Shown here piece after piece: positions 46,901 through 62,957 of a stretch of DNA of 64,000 nt (the stretch's first letter is position 1; every line of letters starts with the position of its first letter). Made by a program: the position numbers and the translations under genes. Below the pieces are notes generated by a model. The model saw only the letters and a list, made by a program, of their open reading frames with translations, was not told where the DNA came from and made no database searches. The stretch is from Aphelenchoides besseyi (taxonomy: Eukaryota; Nematoda; Chromadorea; Rhabditida; Aphelenchoididae): the NCBI GenBank assembly GCA_024699855.1, contig JAMPIQ010000001.1:14694001-14758000 (forward strand), in the 5' to 3' direction.

Positions 46901-49900
46901 CAGAGCGACTTCGATTGCAGAAGTTGGCCGACAAAGATGCCCAGTTAGCCAAAGCCCAAAAGAATGCTCGTGATGCTGCCGAACGACAATCGAAACTTAG
47001 CGACGAAGAACAACGAAAACGCGTCGAAATTGAACGTCAATTAGAAGAACGCTTGAAGGCTGAAGCGGAGAAGAACAAAATAAAAATGGCAACTGAAAGT
47101 GGACTTGAAACAGATACAACAACTACTGCTTCTTCCAATGAGCTTCCCGATTCTAATGCTGTTCAAGTGAAAGCGGGAGAGAAGGGCGCAAAACCAAAGA
47201 AAATCGTCAAGAAACGTCGTCCACGTCCTGAAGCGCAAACCGATGAATCTGGAGAAGTTAGATGGCAAAAAGATGATGGATCGAAATCTCAAGAATCAGC
47301 CGCAGAAGAGTCAACTGTAGATGTCACTGAAACGGTGCAGTCGAAACCAAAAGACAGCGACAACTCGGCTTTTAACGATGTCGACGAATTTTTGCGTAAA
47401 CGTCAATTAGCAAAAGCAGCATCTTTCGAAGAAGAACAGTTGGATGACATTTCAGAGTATCTGCGTAAACGTGCGGCTCGAGCAGTCGAAACCGAAGTCG
47501 CTGAAACCTACGTTCGTGCCACTCGACATCGACAGAAACGCGCCGGTTTTGTCACTCCTCCAGAACACACAATTTACGCATTACGTGGTGATCGTGTTGT
47601 CATCGAGTGCGAGTTATTCAATGAAGAAGACGAAGTCGAATGGACTTGGAACGATGCGAATATTGATCGGGATCCACGATGTTCATTCGAAGATTACGGC
47701 TACATTCGGCGTTTGGTGATCAAAGACATTGTCCCGGCCGATTCGGGATCTATTGCCACCGTTCAATTGTCCAATGATATTCTGTCAACCATCGTTCTGG
47801 TAGACGAAACACCAGTGGAGTTCGTTCGGAAATTAGAAAGAAAAACAATTGCCATTGCGGGCGAAGTCACAATGTTGAACGTCGAACTTTCGCACAATGC
47901 CGAACAAGTACGTTGGTTCTTCAATGGCCAACAAATTGCTGCTGATGCTACGGGTTATCGAATCATCTCTGATGGAATCGTTCAAGCTCTTCAAATTCTA
48001 AAACCATCGTACGAACTGGAAGGTCGATATTCGGTTCAGGCCGATCAGTCGGAAACCTCAACTGTTCTTGAAGTTCACGGTAAACCAGTCAGTACGATTG
48101 ATGAGATGAAAACAATCGAAGTGGACGCGCAAGAAGTGTTTAACTGGCGAGTTCCAATACTATCGAATCCGGAGCCTGATGTTGCCCTCTTCCTAAATGA
48201 CGAATCACTTTTCGCAGACATTCGCACGACTATTGAAATCAGGGAAAATCAGGTCTATGTTTCACGACGTGGTATGCGAAAAACGGATGCTGGAATAATG
48301 AGACTCAAACTCACTAACGAGTTTGGAGAAAACACTCAAGAAGTTAAAGTGATTGTCAACGGTAAGATCCCTCGAAATTTTGTCGTTAAAATCCAAACAT
48401 TTTAGATACTCCCGAAGCTCCATTACGTTTGGTTGTTACGGAAGTTGGTCACGACTTTGCGACAGTTGCGTGGGATAAACCGAAACACGACGGCGGTTCT
48501 CTGATCACCGGTTACATCATCGAAAAAAAGGATATCAATCGACGTGTTTTCCAACGTGTTGGTCAAGTTTCCGGTCACAAGAATAATCTTTATGTCGATG
48601 AATTGGACATGGAAACCACGTATCTGTTTCGAGTAGCCGCTTTTAATCGTTTTGGAATCGGCGAGTACTCGGACAGTGTTGAAGTGTCGACTGGTATTCC
48701 TTACGTGGCTCCGTCAATGTACACATCGCCGATTATTTCGCATGTTAGCGATAAGGTTTGTATAATGGGACAGGCGTATAATTGTTTTGTGATGTTTAGT
48801 CATGTTATCTCGAATGGGAAGATTGCACAGAAACTGGCGGATCGCCCATCTATTCATACGATGTTTTCATGTGCGAAGAAGGCGGCGATTGGCACAAAGC
48901 CAACAGTGAGCCGTGTTTTGCCACCAACTTTTGGATTCACGATCAACTAAAACCGGGCAGCACGTATCGCTTTAAGGTCGAGGTATCGAATGAAGCCGGA
49001 TTGACATCAAATTCGAATGTTGCTTCGGAAAGTGTTCACGTTCCAAAATCATTTGGTTAGTTATTCGTAGTTTCTTTAAACAAGTAATACAAACTCTCAG
49101 ATGTTCCGAACATCGATCTTCCGACACCGAACGTCAAAGTCAGTTCAATGGACAGCGCAGAAATCAGTTGGCAACCACCGACCGACTACCAAACCAATGA
49201 AGACATAAAATACACCGTCTATTATAAATCGGAAGGAAATGCCGTTTGGAACGAAATAACAACGAAGAAAACGAACGTTCAAATCGAAGACCTGAAAGAA
49301 GGAGTGGCCTACGTCTTTAAAGTTGCCGCTCAAAACGAAGCAGGAGTCGGCAGATCTACGGCCGAAACAGAGCCAACGATTATTTCTGGTATGTTTACAC
49401 ATAAAGCAGAGTTCTATTGGTGTCTAGCATATCAACGACCAACAATCACAAAGCCAATTCGCAACACCGTTGTAGCACGAAAACGCGAACTACGTCTTGA
49501 CTGTCACGCTTTTGGCGAACCGGTAGATTTCGCGTTCGACAACTGAATTTCTGATTTCAAATTGTTTAGGCACCAACATACTCGTGGTGGAAGAATGGAA
49601 ATGAAATCGTACCGCAAGATGATAACATTTCCATCTCAAATGAAGGCTACGTATCTGTGTTGACAATTCACGAGACTAACAACGAAAGTGGAGGTGTCTT
49701 TGAATGCAGAGTCAAGAATAGCTATGGCGAAGATAGGAGCAAAGCCGAAATCACGATTGGTGATGTTCGTGCTCACTTCTTGCGTTCATTCCCCGAACAT
49801 TTGCAATTGAATGAGCACAAAAACTTGGAATTGGAATGCGAACTGTCGGACGAAGAAGCGGTTGTTCAATGGCTGAAGAATCAGCGGCCGTTACGTGAAT

Positions 49901-52900
49901 CTGATCGTGTTCAAATTCAAAAATCAGGACCTCTACGTCGTTTGGTGATTACGGATGCTACGGCCGACGATTCGGGCGAATATATTTGCCAAACAAGCGA
50001 CGAACGATCGTATACACGATCACGTGTCAGTGTCAAAGAAGAAATCGCTCACATCCATTTGAGTCCACAGGATCAGATAATCACGTCGATGAACGAGAAG
50101 GTGGTCTTGCGATGTGAATTGACCCATCCGGTACCATCAGCTAAATGGTTCAAAAATGGATTGGAGATTTGGGAACTATCCGGCAAGCATTTTCCCATCA
50201 ATGATGGTCATGTCTTGACGTTGGAAATCATGAACTTTGATGAAAAAGATGTTGGCTCTTATTATTGTCAGTTACCAAATGGTGAAAGGTAATTTTTTGA
50301 CCCAAACCATTTACTTTTAAAGTTTATTTGTCAACTAATCTTGTCGGACAGCTTATACGCAGTCTAAAGTACACCTCCGAACTTTAAACCAAAACAATTA
50401 GCATCAGAACCTATAACATCGATCGTTTTCAGATCAAGTGATGCCCAAGTCCTCCTACAAATTCCGCCACATATCGAATTGTCTCGTGAAGTTCGTACTG
50501 ATCGCGAATTGGTGGCATTTGCGGGATCGGAGTTGACATTTACAATCAAAATGAGCGGATATCCGTTGCCACGATTCGAAGGTCTGTTGAACGAAGAGAC
50601 GTTAAGACACTTCGCGTCGGTCGACGATTTCGATGAATCCAATATCAACGTTCGAATTGCACCTATTAACTCGACACACGCAGGACAAGTGTCTTTGCGT
50701 GCCACCAACGAATGCGGTGAAGATGTTCGTCGATTCACAATTCGCGTCATCGACGTTCCAGCGGCTCCCAAAAACGTTGAAGTCGAGTTGTTGAGCGGTA
50801 CCGCAGTTGAAGTAAGTTGGAATCCAATTGCTGACAACCCTGATGCACCTGTCGACTACTACATTGTTGAGCGTAAGACAGCAGAACACTCCCGTTGGCG
50901 TCAATCGGCAAAAATTCGATCACAACAACCGTGTCGTGCGATCGTCGACGAGCTCTTTAGCGACGAGATTTACGTTTTTCGTGTTGTAGCGGTAAATTTA
51001 GGATTTTGAGATTTACAATTTGATTTGTTTGTTTAGGTCAATGATGTTGGACGTGGTCATCCATCGGTAACCGTCGACATTGTTACTCCAACGGACGAAG
51101 ATGAAGACATTTCGATTATGTCTTCAACATCTTTAGGCGGTGGAATCGAACGTCCGGTTCCCGATCAACCGAAACGGCCACAATTGGAGATCGTCAACAA
51201 ACGCGCGGAACTCCAATGGGAACCTGTCGAGAACTGTACGGTCTATGCGGTCGAACGTAAACGTGCTGGTCCTGATGAAATGTGGTTGGAAATTGCGAAT
51301 ACCGATCGAACTCATTTCATCGACCGTTCTGTTTTCACATCCGGTACTTACGCTTATCGAATTGTTGCCAAGTTCCTGAAAACACGATCCACGCCTTCAG
51401 AGTCAACAAATGAAGTGAATTTGGAAGCTCAGATTCTTCGACGTTCCTCGTCAACATCTTCGGCTGTTGCTGGTCGTGACGAATCGCCGACAGGATCAGA
51501 TGATCGATCGACTTCATCGACATTAAAAAGTCGTGGTGACAGTGGAATTGGTTTTGTCGAATCAAGTGAAGACGTGAGTCGTGCAGAAGTTGCGAAATCA
51601 ACTGAGGGAAAACCACTAACTTCAACTGCTGGAACAAAGAAGAGGATTGTCAAAAAGAAACCAAAAAACGAGGATGATTCTGGAGCCGTGACCAAACCGC
51701 CTCGACCACAAGGTTTGATCGAACAGACGGATGAACTTGTAAAATTCGAATTGACAAAACCGATGGCTGATGTTGAGGCAGAAGTCGGTGGACAAGCGGA
51801 GTTCACTTGTTCGTTCGCCGATGTTCCGCCCTCAACTTTCATATACTGGTTAGTTGTTTAGAAAGATAACTGATCGTGTAATTGTATTCTCAGGTCAAAG
51901 GATGGAACTCGAATCAGCACCGTGAGAGGCCGAAAATACAAGAGCACGTTAAGTGGTGGAAATGCCTCGTTGGTGATCAGTGAAATAACGAACACCGATT
52001 CGGGAATATACAAATGCGAGATAGTTGACGGAGAGCAAGGACCAGAACAAAAACGAGGAGAAACTTTCGGGAAATTGAACATTCGAGTAGGCTTTGAGCT
52101 CTCTATCAAAGATACGATCTTTCAGTCCGGAAAAACAACGACAAGATCCGAAATCTCTGTTAACGTCGACAATTCAACTGCCGAAACAAAAACCGAAAAG
52201 CCAACAGAAACACCAAAGAAGAAACGATTAGTCAAGAAGCGTACAACTTCCGATTTGAGTCAAAAATCCATAGATACCAAAAAAGAAGGTATACAACTTC
52301 GAACATTCTACGTACAACTTTGTTTCAGAATCAACAACCGCAGAACCAAAACAAATTGCACCGCGTTTCGAAGTTCAATTGTCCGATTCAACAGTTCAAT
52401 TGGGAAAAGATTGTGTGCTTGATTGCCGTGTGATCGGAAAACCTCAATGTGAAGTCAAATGGTTCAAGGATAAACAGTTGTTGCGAATGGATAGCAGGCA
52501 TTTGGAGTACACGGATCGTCAAGGAGTCATTCGTTTGAATTTGCTCGACTGTCGTTCCGAAGACCAGGGTAGTTATGCCGTGGAGATCACGAACGGACTT
52601 GGAACTGAACGTTCGACCTGCGTGTTGACTGTCGACAGTGGCGGCGGAGATAAGCAGGGCGGGAGGCGACTGAAAACAGAAGGTCAGTCAATTTATAGTT
52701 TAACAACAAACTTCCACTTTTTTTAGAAACCAAAACTCAAGAACAGAACCAAAAAAACTTGATGGCTCCCTCAGCGTTAGACACTGAAGATCGTGCACCA
52801 TTTTTCTCCTACGCGCTGAGGGACTTGACTGTTTTATTAGGAGAATCTAAGGCACTTAAATGCCGAATTGAAGCTCAACCAGATCCAGAAGTCGAATGGC

Positions 52901-55900
52901 TTAAAAATGACGAACCAATTAAAGAATCGAAGAGATTACGAATTTCGCAAAATGACAACGTTTATGCTCTTAAAATATCAAATGTCGTAGCCGAAGACAC
53001 CGGCGCTTATTCTGTAAGTTGACAGCTTTGGTATTGAACTTATCTTTTTCTTAGTGTTTGGCTTGTAATCGTGCTGGTTCAAGTCAATCAGAATGTTTTC
53101 TTACCGTTGCTTCAGCTTGTGGTCCAGATTCTCATTTGGTGGGTGTCGATTTGGCTGCTGATTTTGGACGTACAAAAACTGACAACGAGAAGCCCAAATT
53201 CACACAGAAACCACCAGCCGAATTACGTGTTCCTGAGGGTCAAACAATCGCACTTCGTGCTCATGCAATCGGATCGGACATTACAACAAAGTGGCTGAAA
53301 GATAACAAAGAAATCATGAGAACAAATCCGGCTTACAAAATTCGAGTGCTGGCTAATGGCGATCAGCTGTTGAACATCGATTGTGCACTTCCAAGAACTG
53401 CCGGAATTTTCAGTTTCGTAGCGTCGAACTCAAACGGTGAAATTCGATGTGACACGAAAATTGAGGTTTCGGGACGTAAACGTGAGTTATATCAAACCTC
53501 CATCTGTTTAAAACTTAGTTCCAGTACCTTCAATCGTCAACCAAAAACAAACGGAACCAAAGTTTGTTGAGTCGTTAAAAGACGTTTATGTGCCTCTTGG
53601 AAAACCGTTGACACTTCGTTGCTCATTTGAAGGTGATCCGTCATCTGTCGAGTGGTTTTTTGTCGACGATTTACAAACCTCGACACCGTTGGCGTTGTTA
53701 AAAAACGTGTGGACTGAATATCGACCTTCCACATCGTCCGCTGAGATTCGATCTGTTGCCGCCGTTCGAACACAACAGGGCACCTATCAATGCGTCTTGT
53801 CGTCACCGATTGGTCGAGCTATCAGTAGTGGTTACGTGACGGTTGATGAGGGCAATCTTCTCAGCCATATGGGACCTCCACGTTTCACCAAATGTCTTCA
53901 AGACTGTTGGACAAGTTTGGGCGATACTGCGATCTTTTCTGTCAATGTTTTGGGCACTCCCATACCTGAAATAACTTGGTATTTTAATGACCAACAAATT
54001 GATAAGAGTAACGAGAAATACAACGTAAGTTTATTGAAATATTCGGTTTTAAATTCGAGAGTTTAGCTCTCAAATCCGTCCGTCAATTCGTTTCAATTGG
54101 AAATTAAAGACGTTCAAATCAACGACATTGGAACTTACTCCGCGCAAGCTTCCAACACTCACAGTTTAGTTCGAACAACTGCAACACTGAACGTCGGCGA
54201 TCCATTTGATTTTCAAATCTCAAACAGTCCCAACCTGCGAATAGACGATGTTGACATGGAATCGGAAATCGAAAGCACAATGGACGATGCATTTGGTGGA
54301 CACGAATTCGAAACGAAGATCAGTCATCCACATCGACATCAAATCAAAAGAAAAGGTGCTGCACCAACCTTCGTTATCGGACTTCACGACATGGAACTTC
54401 AAGAGGGCAAAACTGGTGCGGTTGCTGGAAAAATGCAACCGAAAAGTTCGTTTCGATTGTAAACTGTGTTTTCATATCGCAATTTAGAACGACGACATCG
54501 TTTATTCGAAACACAAGTTGATGAAGATCCGAAGAAATTGCTGGACAACTCACTGGTCGCACAAGTTGATGACGAGGATCAACGATCAGCTTCCGGCGGT
54601 TCAGCGCGAGAACAACATAGTGATAACACAAGTATGTTAAACAAACTTTTTATTTTAAAATTCGATTTAGCTTCGGACCAAATTCGAAGTCTTATTGCCA
54701 AAAGGAATCAGAAAATCTGTGCGCCAAAGTTTTACATGAAGCCGAAGCCTCGAAAGGAAATCGAAGAGCACAAGTCACTTCGTTTAAGGACGGCCCTCAG
54801 CGCCAATCCATCGGCCAAAGTGCAATGGGATAAGGACGGAGTAATTCTGGAGACTGGAAATAAGTACAGTATCTTCAATGACGGCGATTTCTTTTACTTG
54901 GAAGTGAGTAGTTAGTTTTCAATAACTCCTTCACAACTCAATTTAGATTCATCATGTCAGTATTTTCGATAGCGGTATTTACAACCTAAAAGTTTTCAAC
55001 TCTGAAGGCTATGCAACGTGCACAACGGAGGTTGTGGTTCGACCTGATGCTTCAATGGAAAAACTGAAAAAACGAATTCGTCGTGATCCGATCGCTCCAT
55101 CTTTCATCGATGTTTTGCCCGGACGAATGAAAATAACCGTTGGACAAGAATTGACTGTGAAATGCAGTCTGACTGGTTTTCCAACGCCATCAATTAGTTG
55201 GTATCGCAACGAATTACCGCTTCTACCTCAGCCCGGTCGTTGTTACATTTATTTCGATGGTGAGACAACGACATTGAAATTATCTTGCGTCTCAACGTCT
55301 GATGCGGGAAGGTACATTGTGGTCGCAGAAAATGAGACTCGAGCAATGGCACAAGTAATAACTGAGCGTTTGAGCTAAATTAACTATGAACTTCAGATGG
55401 ATTTAGATGTTATTCAACCGGAAATCAATGAAGGAGATGGTTTGGTGCCTGCTTTCATTGAAACACGACAAAAATACCGAAAAGTGATCGACGGTCATCC
55501 AATGGAAATCGAAACCACTCTCATACAAGGTAATCGACTAACAGAGATTGCACACTCAGCTTTGTTTACAGGAACTGAACCGCTTAAAATCACATGGACA
55601 CATGATAGCATTCAAGTCAAGGACTCGACAGCTTTCCGTTACAAACGTGCAGGCAAAAATCCCTGTTTGATTATCGCCGATCCATTTCCAGAGGATTCGG
55701 GTATGTAAGAATGGACGACAATATTTGAACGAACGTTTAGGACTGTGGACTTGTGTAGTTGAAAACAAATTCGGTCAATCTACAGCTCACATCGATCTTA
55801 CAATCATAGGTACGAAAACTAAAGAATATGACAATAAAGTTTCTGTTTAGAGCAAGTAAAATCACCATTAACAATGACACGACCAATAATCACTTCAACT

Positions 55901-56988
55901 CAACCGATCATTTGGGCGGAACCGGGCGCGACAGTCGACTTGATGTTCCGCATAATTGCAAAGCCGGAAGCTGTGATTAGTTGGTATCTCAACGAACAGA
56001 AGTTGACACCGTGCACTATAAAATACGAGACTGTGAACAAGCATCCGGACTTTATTTTACGTATTCACGATGTTCAACCTGAAGATTCGGCCACTTACCA
56101 ACTCGTAGCGATTAACAACGCAGGTCAAAGTAGTGAAAACGTCAAATTGGAGGTTTCTAGTGGAGTTGTTGGGAAAAGGTCGGGCATTTGTTTGTAATTC
56201 TCTTGAACTTTTGGTTTAGTTCGAGAAAGATCGTCGCTCCAAAATTCACAAAACTTCCACTTTCCGTTCAATGTACTCATGGTCAGACGGCGAAATTGGA
56301 ATGCGAATTTGAAGGACAACCGATTCCGCACGTTCAATGGTTTCGTGAGTTGGAGCAACTGCATTCCAATGACGAGTTCGAAATTCAACAACCAACTTCG
56401 ACTTGTTCCCGATTGATTATAAGATCTGTTACGGAACAAACACAAGGCGAATATCTTTGTACGATTCGAAATGGCGCTGAGAACTTGGCGCGAGCACAAG
56501 TGATGTTGGAAGGTGAGTTAAGATGGAAAAAATGTTCAACAAACGTTTCCATTAGGTTTGTAACGAATAACATCTTGAATTGACATTCACATTTTATCCA
56601 AAAGTCTTTTTTGTTGAACGAGTGAAACGCTCGGTAGTTACAAAATCTCTTAATTAACTTTAAATTACCCAAAAAGACTATTAGAAAAGCGGATTAAAAT
56701 CCTAACAGACGTTTTCCATTTGTGCACATTTTAGCTCTTACCTTCCACCACGATATCTGCCCATTGATCTTCGTATTTTGGATTCGACAAACGATTTGTG
56801 TTGTTCAACATTGTGCTGTTAAAGTCTTTTTCTTACAGTCTTTGTTATCAGCTGTAAAAAGTACATCCAGTTTCTAGACAACGGTATTGAAACATCTACT
56901 TGCAGGATCGACGAGTTCACTTTCCGTTCGATCGCTGACCGCTCGATGTCGAAATGTCGAGCCACCTATTCCTCGTTTGGAACACTGA
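19921..56988 (+). CDS. ttn-1: Titin-like giant muscle protein (TTN-1 type), kinase domain not seen
   Basis: A sarcomeric scaffold and spring, estimated near 11,000 residues from over 30 exons. Start MSDQQHHPSDGEAENPSRPI at 19921. Layout: Ser/Thr-rich head; Ig domains at about 20.44, 20.93, 21.56 (continuing at 23.83), 24.3, 24.7, 25.4, 27.5, 27.9, 28.97, 29.4 and 29.97 kb; beta-motif repeats 30.4-34.0; tandem arrays 34.3-36.8 and 37.95-41.97; coiled coil 42.2-47.3; Ig 47.5-48.36; FnIII at 48.4, 48.7, 49.1, 50.8 and 51.16; remaining Ig up to 56.5 kb. Ig marks are the W of strand C and Y-x-C of strand F. Introns are mostly 36-60 nt; the one at 21637-23826 is 2.2 kb and holds another gene. Frame breaks at 34.2-34.35, 34.59 and 35.6 kb are described separately. 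The order and N-terminus recall C. elegans TTN-1, from memory only. Confidence 0.85.
21651..21656 (-). terminator. Poly(A) signal of the nested kinase gene
   Basis: AATAAA on the minus strand, 17 bases past the kinase stop (21673-21675) and still inside the titin intron that starts at 21637, so the nested transcript can end before reaching the titin exon. Confidence 0.6.
21673..22887 (-). CDS. NEK-family (NEK8/9-like) Ser/Thr kinase nested in a titin intron
   Basis: Start MDDELRPYVRIALVGRGAHG at 22887 (22914 upstream is GTG, not ATG). Kinase marks in order: glycine loop GRGAHG; lysine in KVIVKRI; EEARLL helix C; HYAEGGTLEKLI hinge region; HRDVKTQNILMN catalytic loop (the HRD-x-KTQN form typical of NEKs); GDFGISK; activation-segment end VVGTPNYLSPEVI; SDLWALGCVLYEM; RLDAE near the lobe end. 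Joins: GTGAGA...TTTCAG after EVIK gives SAGYNSKSD, and further small introns give TVITHPSVLRTCIDITLDLG and a short tail ending SVGQNA with TGA at 21673-21675. About 350 residues, with no RCC1 repeats, unlike vertebrate NEK8/NEK9. C. elegans relatives act at cilia or in moulting endocytosis; that role is inference here. Confidence 0.88.
22888..23826. other. Rest of the long titin intron; promoter side of the kinase
   Basis: About 940 bases between the kinase start and the titin acceptor (GGGTTTAG, exon resumes at 23827 with VRAQPEAEFAWDVDG). No exon seen on either strand. It should contain the kinase promoter and 5' UTR, and TTTCAG just upstream of its ATG may be a 5' UTR acceptor. Confidence 0.5.
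30400..34020 (+). repeat. About 12 copies of a 35-40-residue beta-like motif in titin
   Basis: Within one 4-kb exon a degenerate motif recurs about every 80-130 residues: S-D/E-V-x-V-D-L-x-F-Q, a short loop, then two strands of type hydrophobic-E/D-V-x-I-E-E/D-x-N. Examples are SDVLVDLLFQQSHSNDNN / IEIAIEDANWD, SEVVVDLLFQRATSED / TQIEVVVEETNLD, SDVSVDLFFQQASNFD / VKIEVTLEETNAD and SEVQVDLSFNRPNENV / ELEVLIEGTFE. The linkers are Pro/Glu/Thr/Val/Lys-rich. The pattern implies a small strand-turn-strand unit or a docking motif. Weaker relatives occur earlier, at about 26.5, 28.35, 28.68 and 29.8 kb. Confidence 0.75.
34196..34345 (+). other. Frame-broken start of the first titin array
   Basis: Compared with the clean unit, three irregularities occur: four extra bases after GATGAACTT at about 34,186, one extra base at about 34,262 (GGCGCGAGG), and four extra at about 34,320. 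The upstream frame meets TGA at 34,208-34,210 and the next frame at 34,272-34,274. The three changes sum to nine, so the downstream frame equals the upstream one. I found no donor/acceptor pair that removes the segment in frame. Consensus error or a real lesion are both possible. Confidence 0.75.
34329..36790 (+). repeat. Titin array 1: tandem 63-nt (21-residue) units, about 39 copies
   Basis: Units read DKKALADKQKADELAKKKAE in the coding frame, nearly identical at DNA level. Variants: KTADELAKKK versions at about 34,490, 36,270 and 36,585; shortened or recombined units at about 34,705-34,740, 35,035-35,062 and 36,585-36,612. A missing base at about 34,590 and an extra base at about 35,605 shift the frame for about 1 kb, which then reads RRRWLTNRKLMNLPRRRPRM. 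The charge pattern (Lys/Asp/Glu with Ala/Leu) predicts a long single alpha-helix or coiled coil, in keeping with a spring or spacer. Two antisense frames are also open throughout; these are shadows. Confidence 0.92.
37955..41965 (+). repeat. Titin array 2: mixed 18-nt and 27-nt units over 4 kb
   Basis: Coding units are AADDKK (18 nt) and AADELAKKK (27 nt), strung in irregular higher-order combinations (one to six short units between long ones). Synonymous variants (GCC/GCT for Ala; CTGGCC/CTGGCT) and a KT for KA change mark subfamilies. All unit lengths are multiples of three, and the coding frame, which contains no Met and so is easily missed, stays open from the splice at about 37,927 to the donor at about 42,009. 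The expected structure is a highly charged helix. The frame starting MPMTRRPLTTRRLL and the Ala/Ser/Phe/Leu-rich antisense frames are by-products of the repeat. Confidence 0.92.
42201..46612 (+). repeat. Coiled-coil block present three times in titin
   Basis: Copies at about 42,201-42,926, 44,510-45,258 and 45,900-46,612. Each has KRRAEMEKRKADKLKAEE, DRLAKQKLEDARKAKELEAQ, a variable linker, EEPKKVGKKDIKQLPQPEDQ, KREEAARQKEEQERLRKEEA, DAELAKAQKDADDALEKEKK and a second KRRAEMEK unit. Copies 1 and 3 are almost identical even in the linker (KSTDKTPEP); copy 2 has a different linker. A fourth, partial piece lies at about 46,840-46,960. The near identity at DNA level, including silent sites, implies recent duplication or gene conversion. 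Confidence 0.9.
56906..56988 (+). other. Alternative (distal) last exon of the titin gene
   Basis: The donor after VMLEG at about 56,513 can join a near acceptor at 56,555, giving only GL and a stop at 56,563, or the stronger TACTTGCAG acceptor at 56,905. The latter gives STSSLSVRSLTARCRNVEPP then IPRLEH and TGA at 56,986-56,988. The distal exon is in the right phase and open for 27 codons, so I prefer it as the main end. Both could be used. Confidence 0.6.
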
Positions 56989-58094
56989 TCTATGGTTTAC
57001 TTTCAATGTTTTCTTTTGTATATAACTTATGTTTATTTCTTGCCAATTCTTTCTACAGATTTCTAATTTGATTGCACATCCGGTTGTTGTTTCTTATTGT
57101 ACATCCCGTGCTCCTCTGGTTTTTGTCCTTAGAATCCAGCCTTTAGTGTAATCGCGTCTTACAATTGTTATTCTTTGTCGTGCCGGGAGGGCAAAACGAT
57201 CGGTTTTGCAATGGGTTTGGGCGCACGATTGCGGACTTTCCGCTTTAAAGTCGCAATGATGCTGAGCATCATCTCCCTCAATATTTTTGCTTTGTAGTTC
57301 AGTTAATCGCATAGTTTAGTTTTTTCTACTTTTCCGGTTTGCCGCGTACTTTCCATTCATCGGCTGCTGCTCCACAATATTTCGGTTAAGAAAACGGTCT
57401 CCGAAGTCTTTTCGACGTTCTGATGTCCCACAGACTTCAACTCTGCCCATCGACTACTGCATCGTCGAATCGCCTTCGAATGTTTATCGAAAATTGTAAA
57501 TGACTAGAGACGATCAATCAAATTGCTTGAATGATAAACTTCAACAACCACGACCTTTTGCGCTTTCTTCGACGTCGACTGCTGCTCGATTATCAACGTG
57601 AGAAAGAAGTCCGATGTTCACTTTCGACCTCGTACTTTCCAATGACCATTGATGTTGAAAGCTCATTCTGCTGCACTAACATCCGAGTAGACGACTTCGA
57701 TGCTCATTTGATAAACATCGACGATACGAAGTGAAAGCTGTTGAACATTCTATTTCAACTGACGATAATCGATGACTGAGAATAGAGATCGAGAAGTGTT
57801 GAGGTTTTCATTTTTGCAATCTGCTGTTTCCAAGATGCAAGGAACCAGATGAACAAAAAGAACGTTTAACGTCGATTTGAAGATGTTCGATTCAACCGAT
57901 GATTCTCGTTGTTTTGCAACGTTCAAGAACGATCGTTGGACAAGGTTAACTGCTGCAGCCTGCCAAACACTGAATTCAAAGACGATTCGACCACTTCAAC
58001 GACCACCGATGACAAGGTGACCGTCGTTTCTTAACCGAAATAAACGCGCAAACTCTTGTTTTGATATTCAAAATATTTTTGTTTTTGTTTGTTC
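56989..58094 (+). other. Titin 3' flank, probable long 3' UTR
   Basis: About 1.1 kb with no recognised domain. A 67-codon frame at 57,531-57,734 is not convincing. The plus strand has AATAAA at about 58,039 and at 58,095, so the titin 3' UTR may run to about 58,115, or a separate non-coding transcript ends here. Confidence 0.4.
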
Positions 58095-58100
58095 AATAAA
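58095..58100 (+). terminator. Plus-strand poly(A) signal meeting the ATPase gene
   Basis: AATAAA on the plus strand, followed by AT-rich sequence. It lies 18 bases from the opposite-strand signal at 58,118-58,123. Confidence 0.5.
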
Positions 58101-58117
58101 ATTGTTTAAACTTGGAG

Positions 58118-58123
58118 TTTATT
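58118..58123 (-). terminator. Poly(A) signal of the ATPase gene
   Basis: AATAAA on the minus strand, 56 bases past the ATPase stop codon at 58,179-58,181. Confidence 0.6.
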
Positions 58124-58178
58124 GTCGTGAAAAGGTTTAACGTAAAGAAGAGAATTTTGGGTACAACGATGAATTCGA

Positions 58179-62957
<4,779 letters not shown>

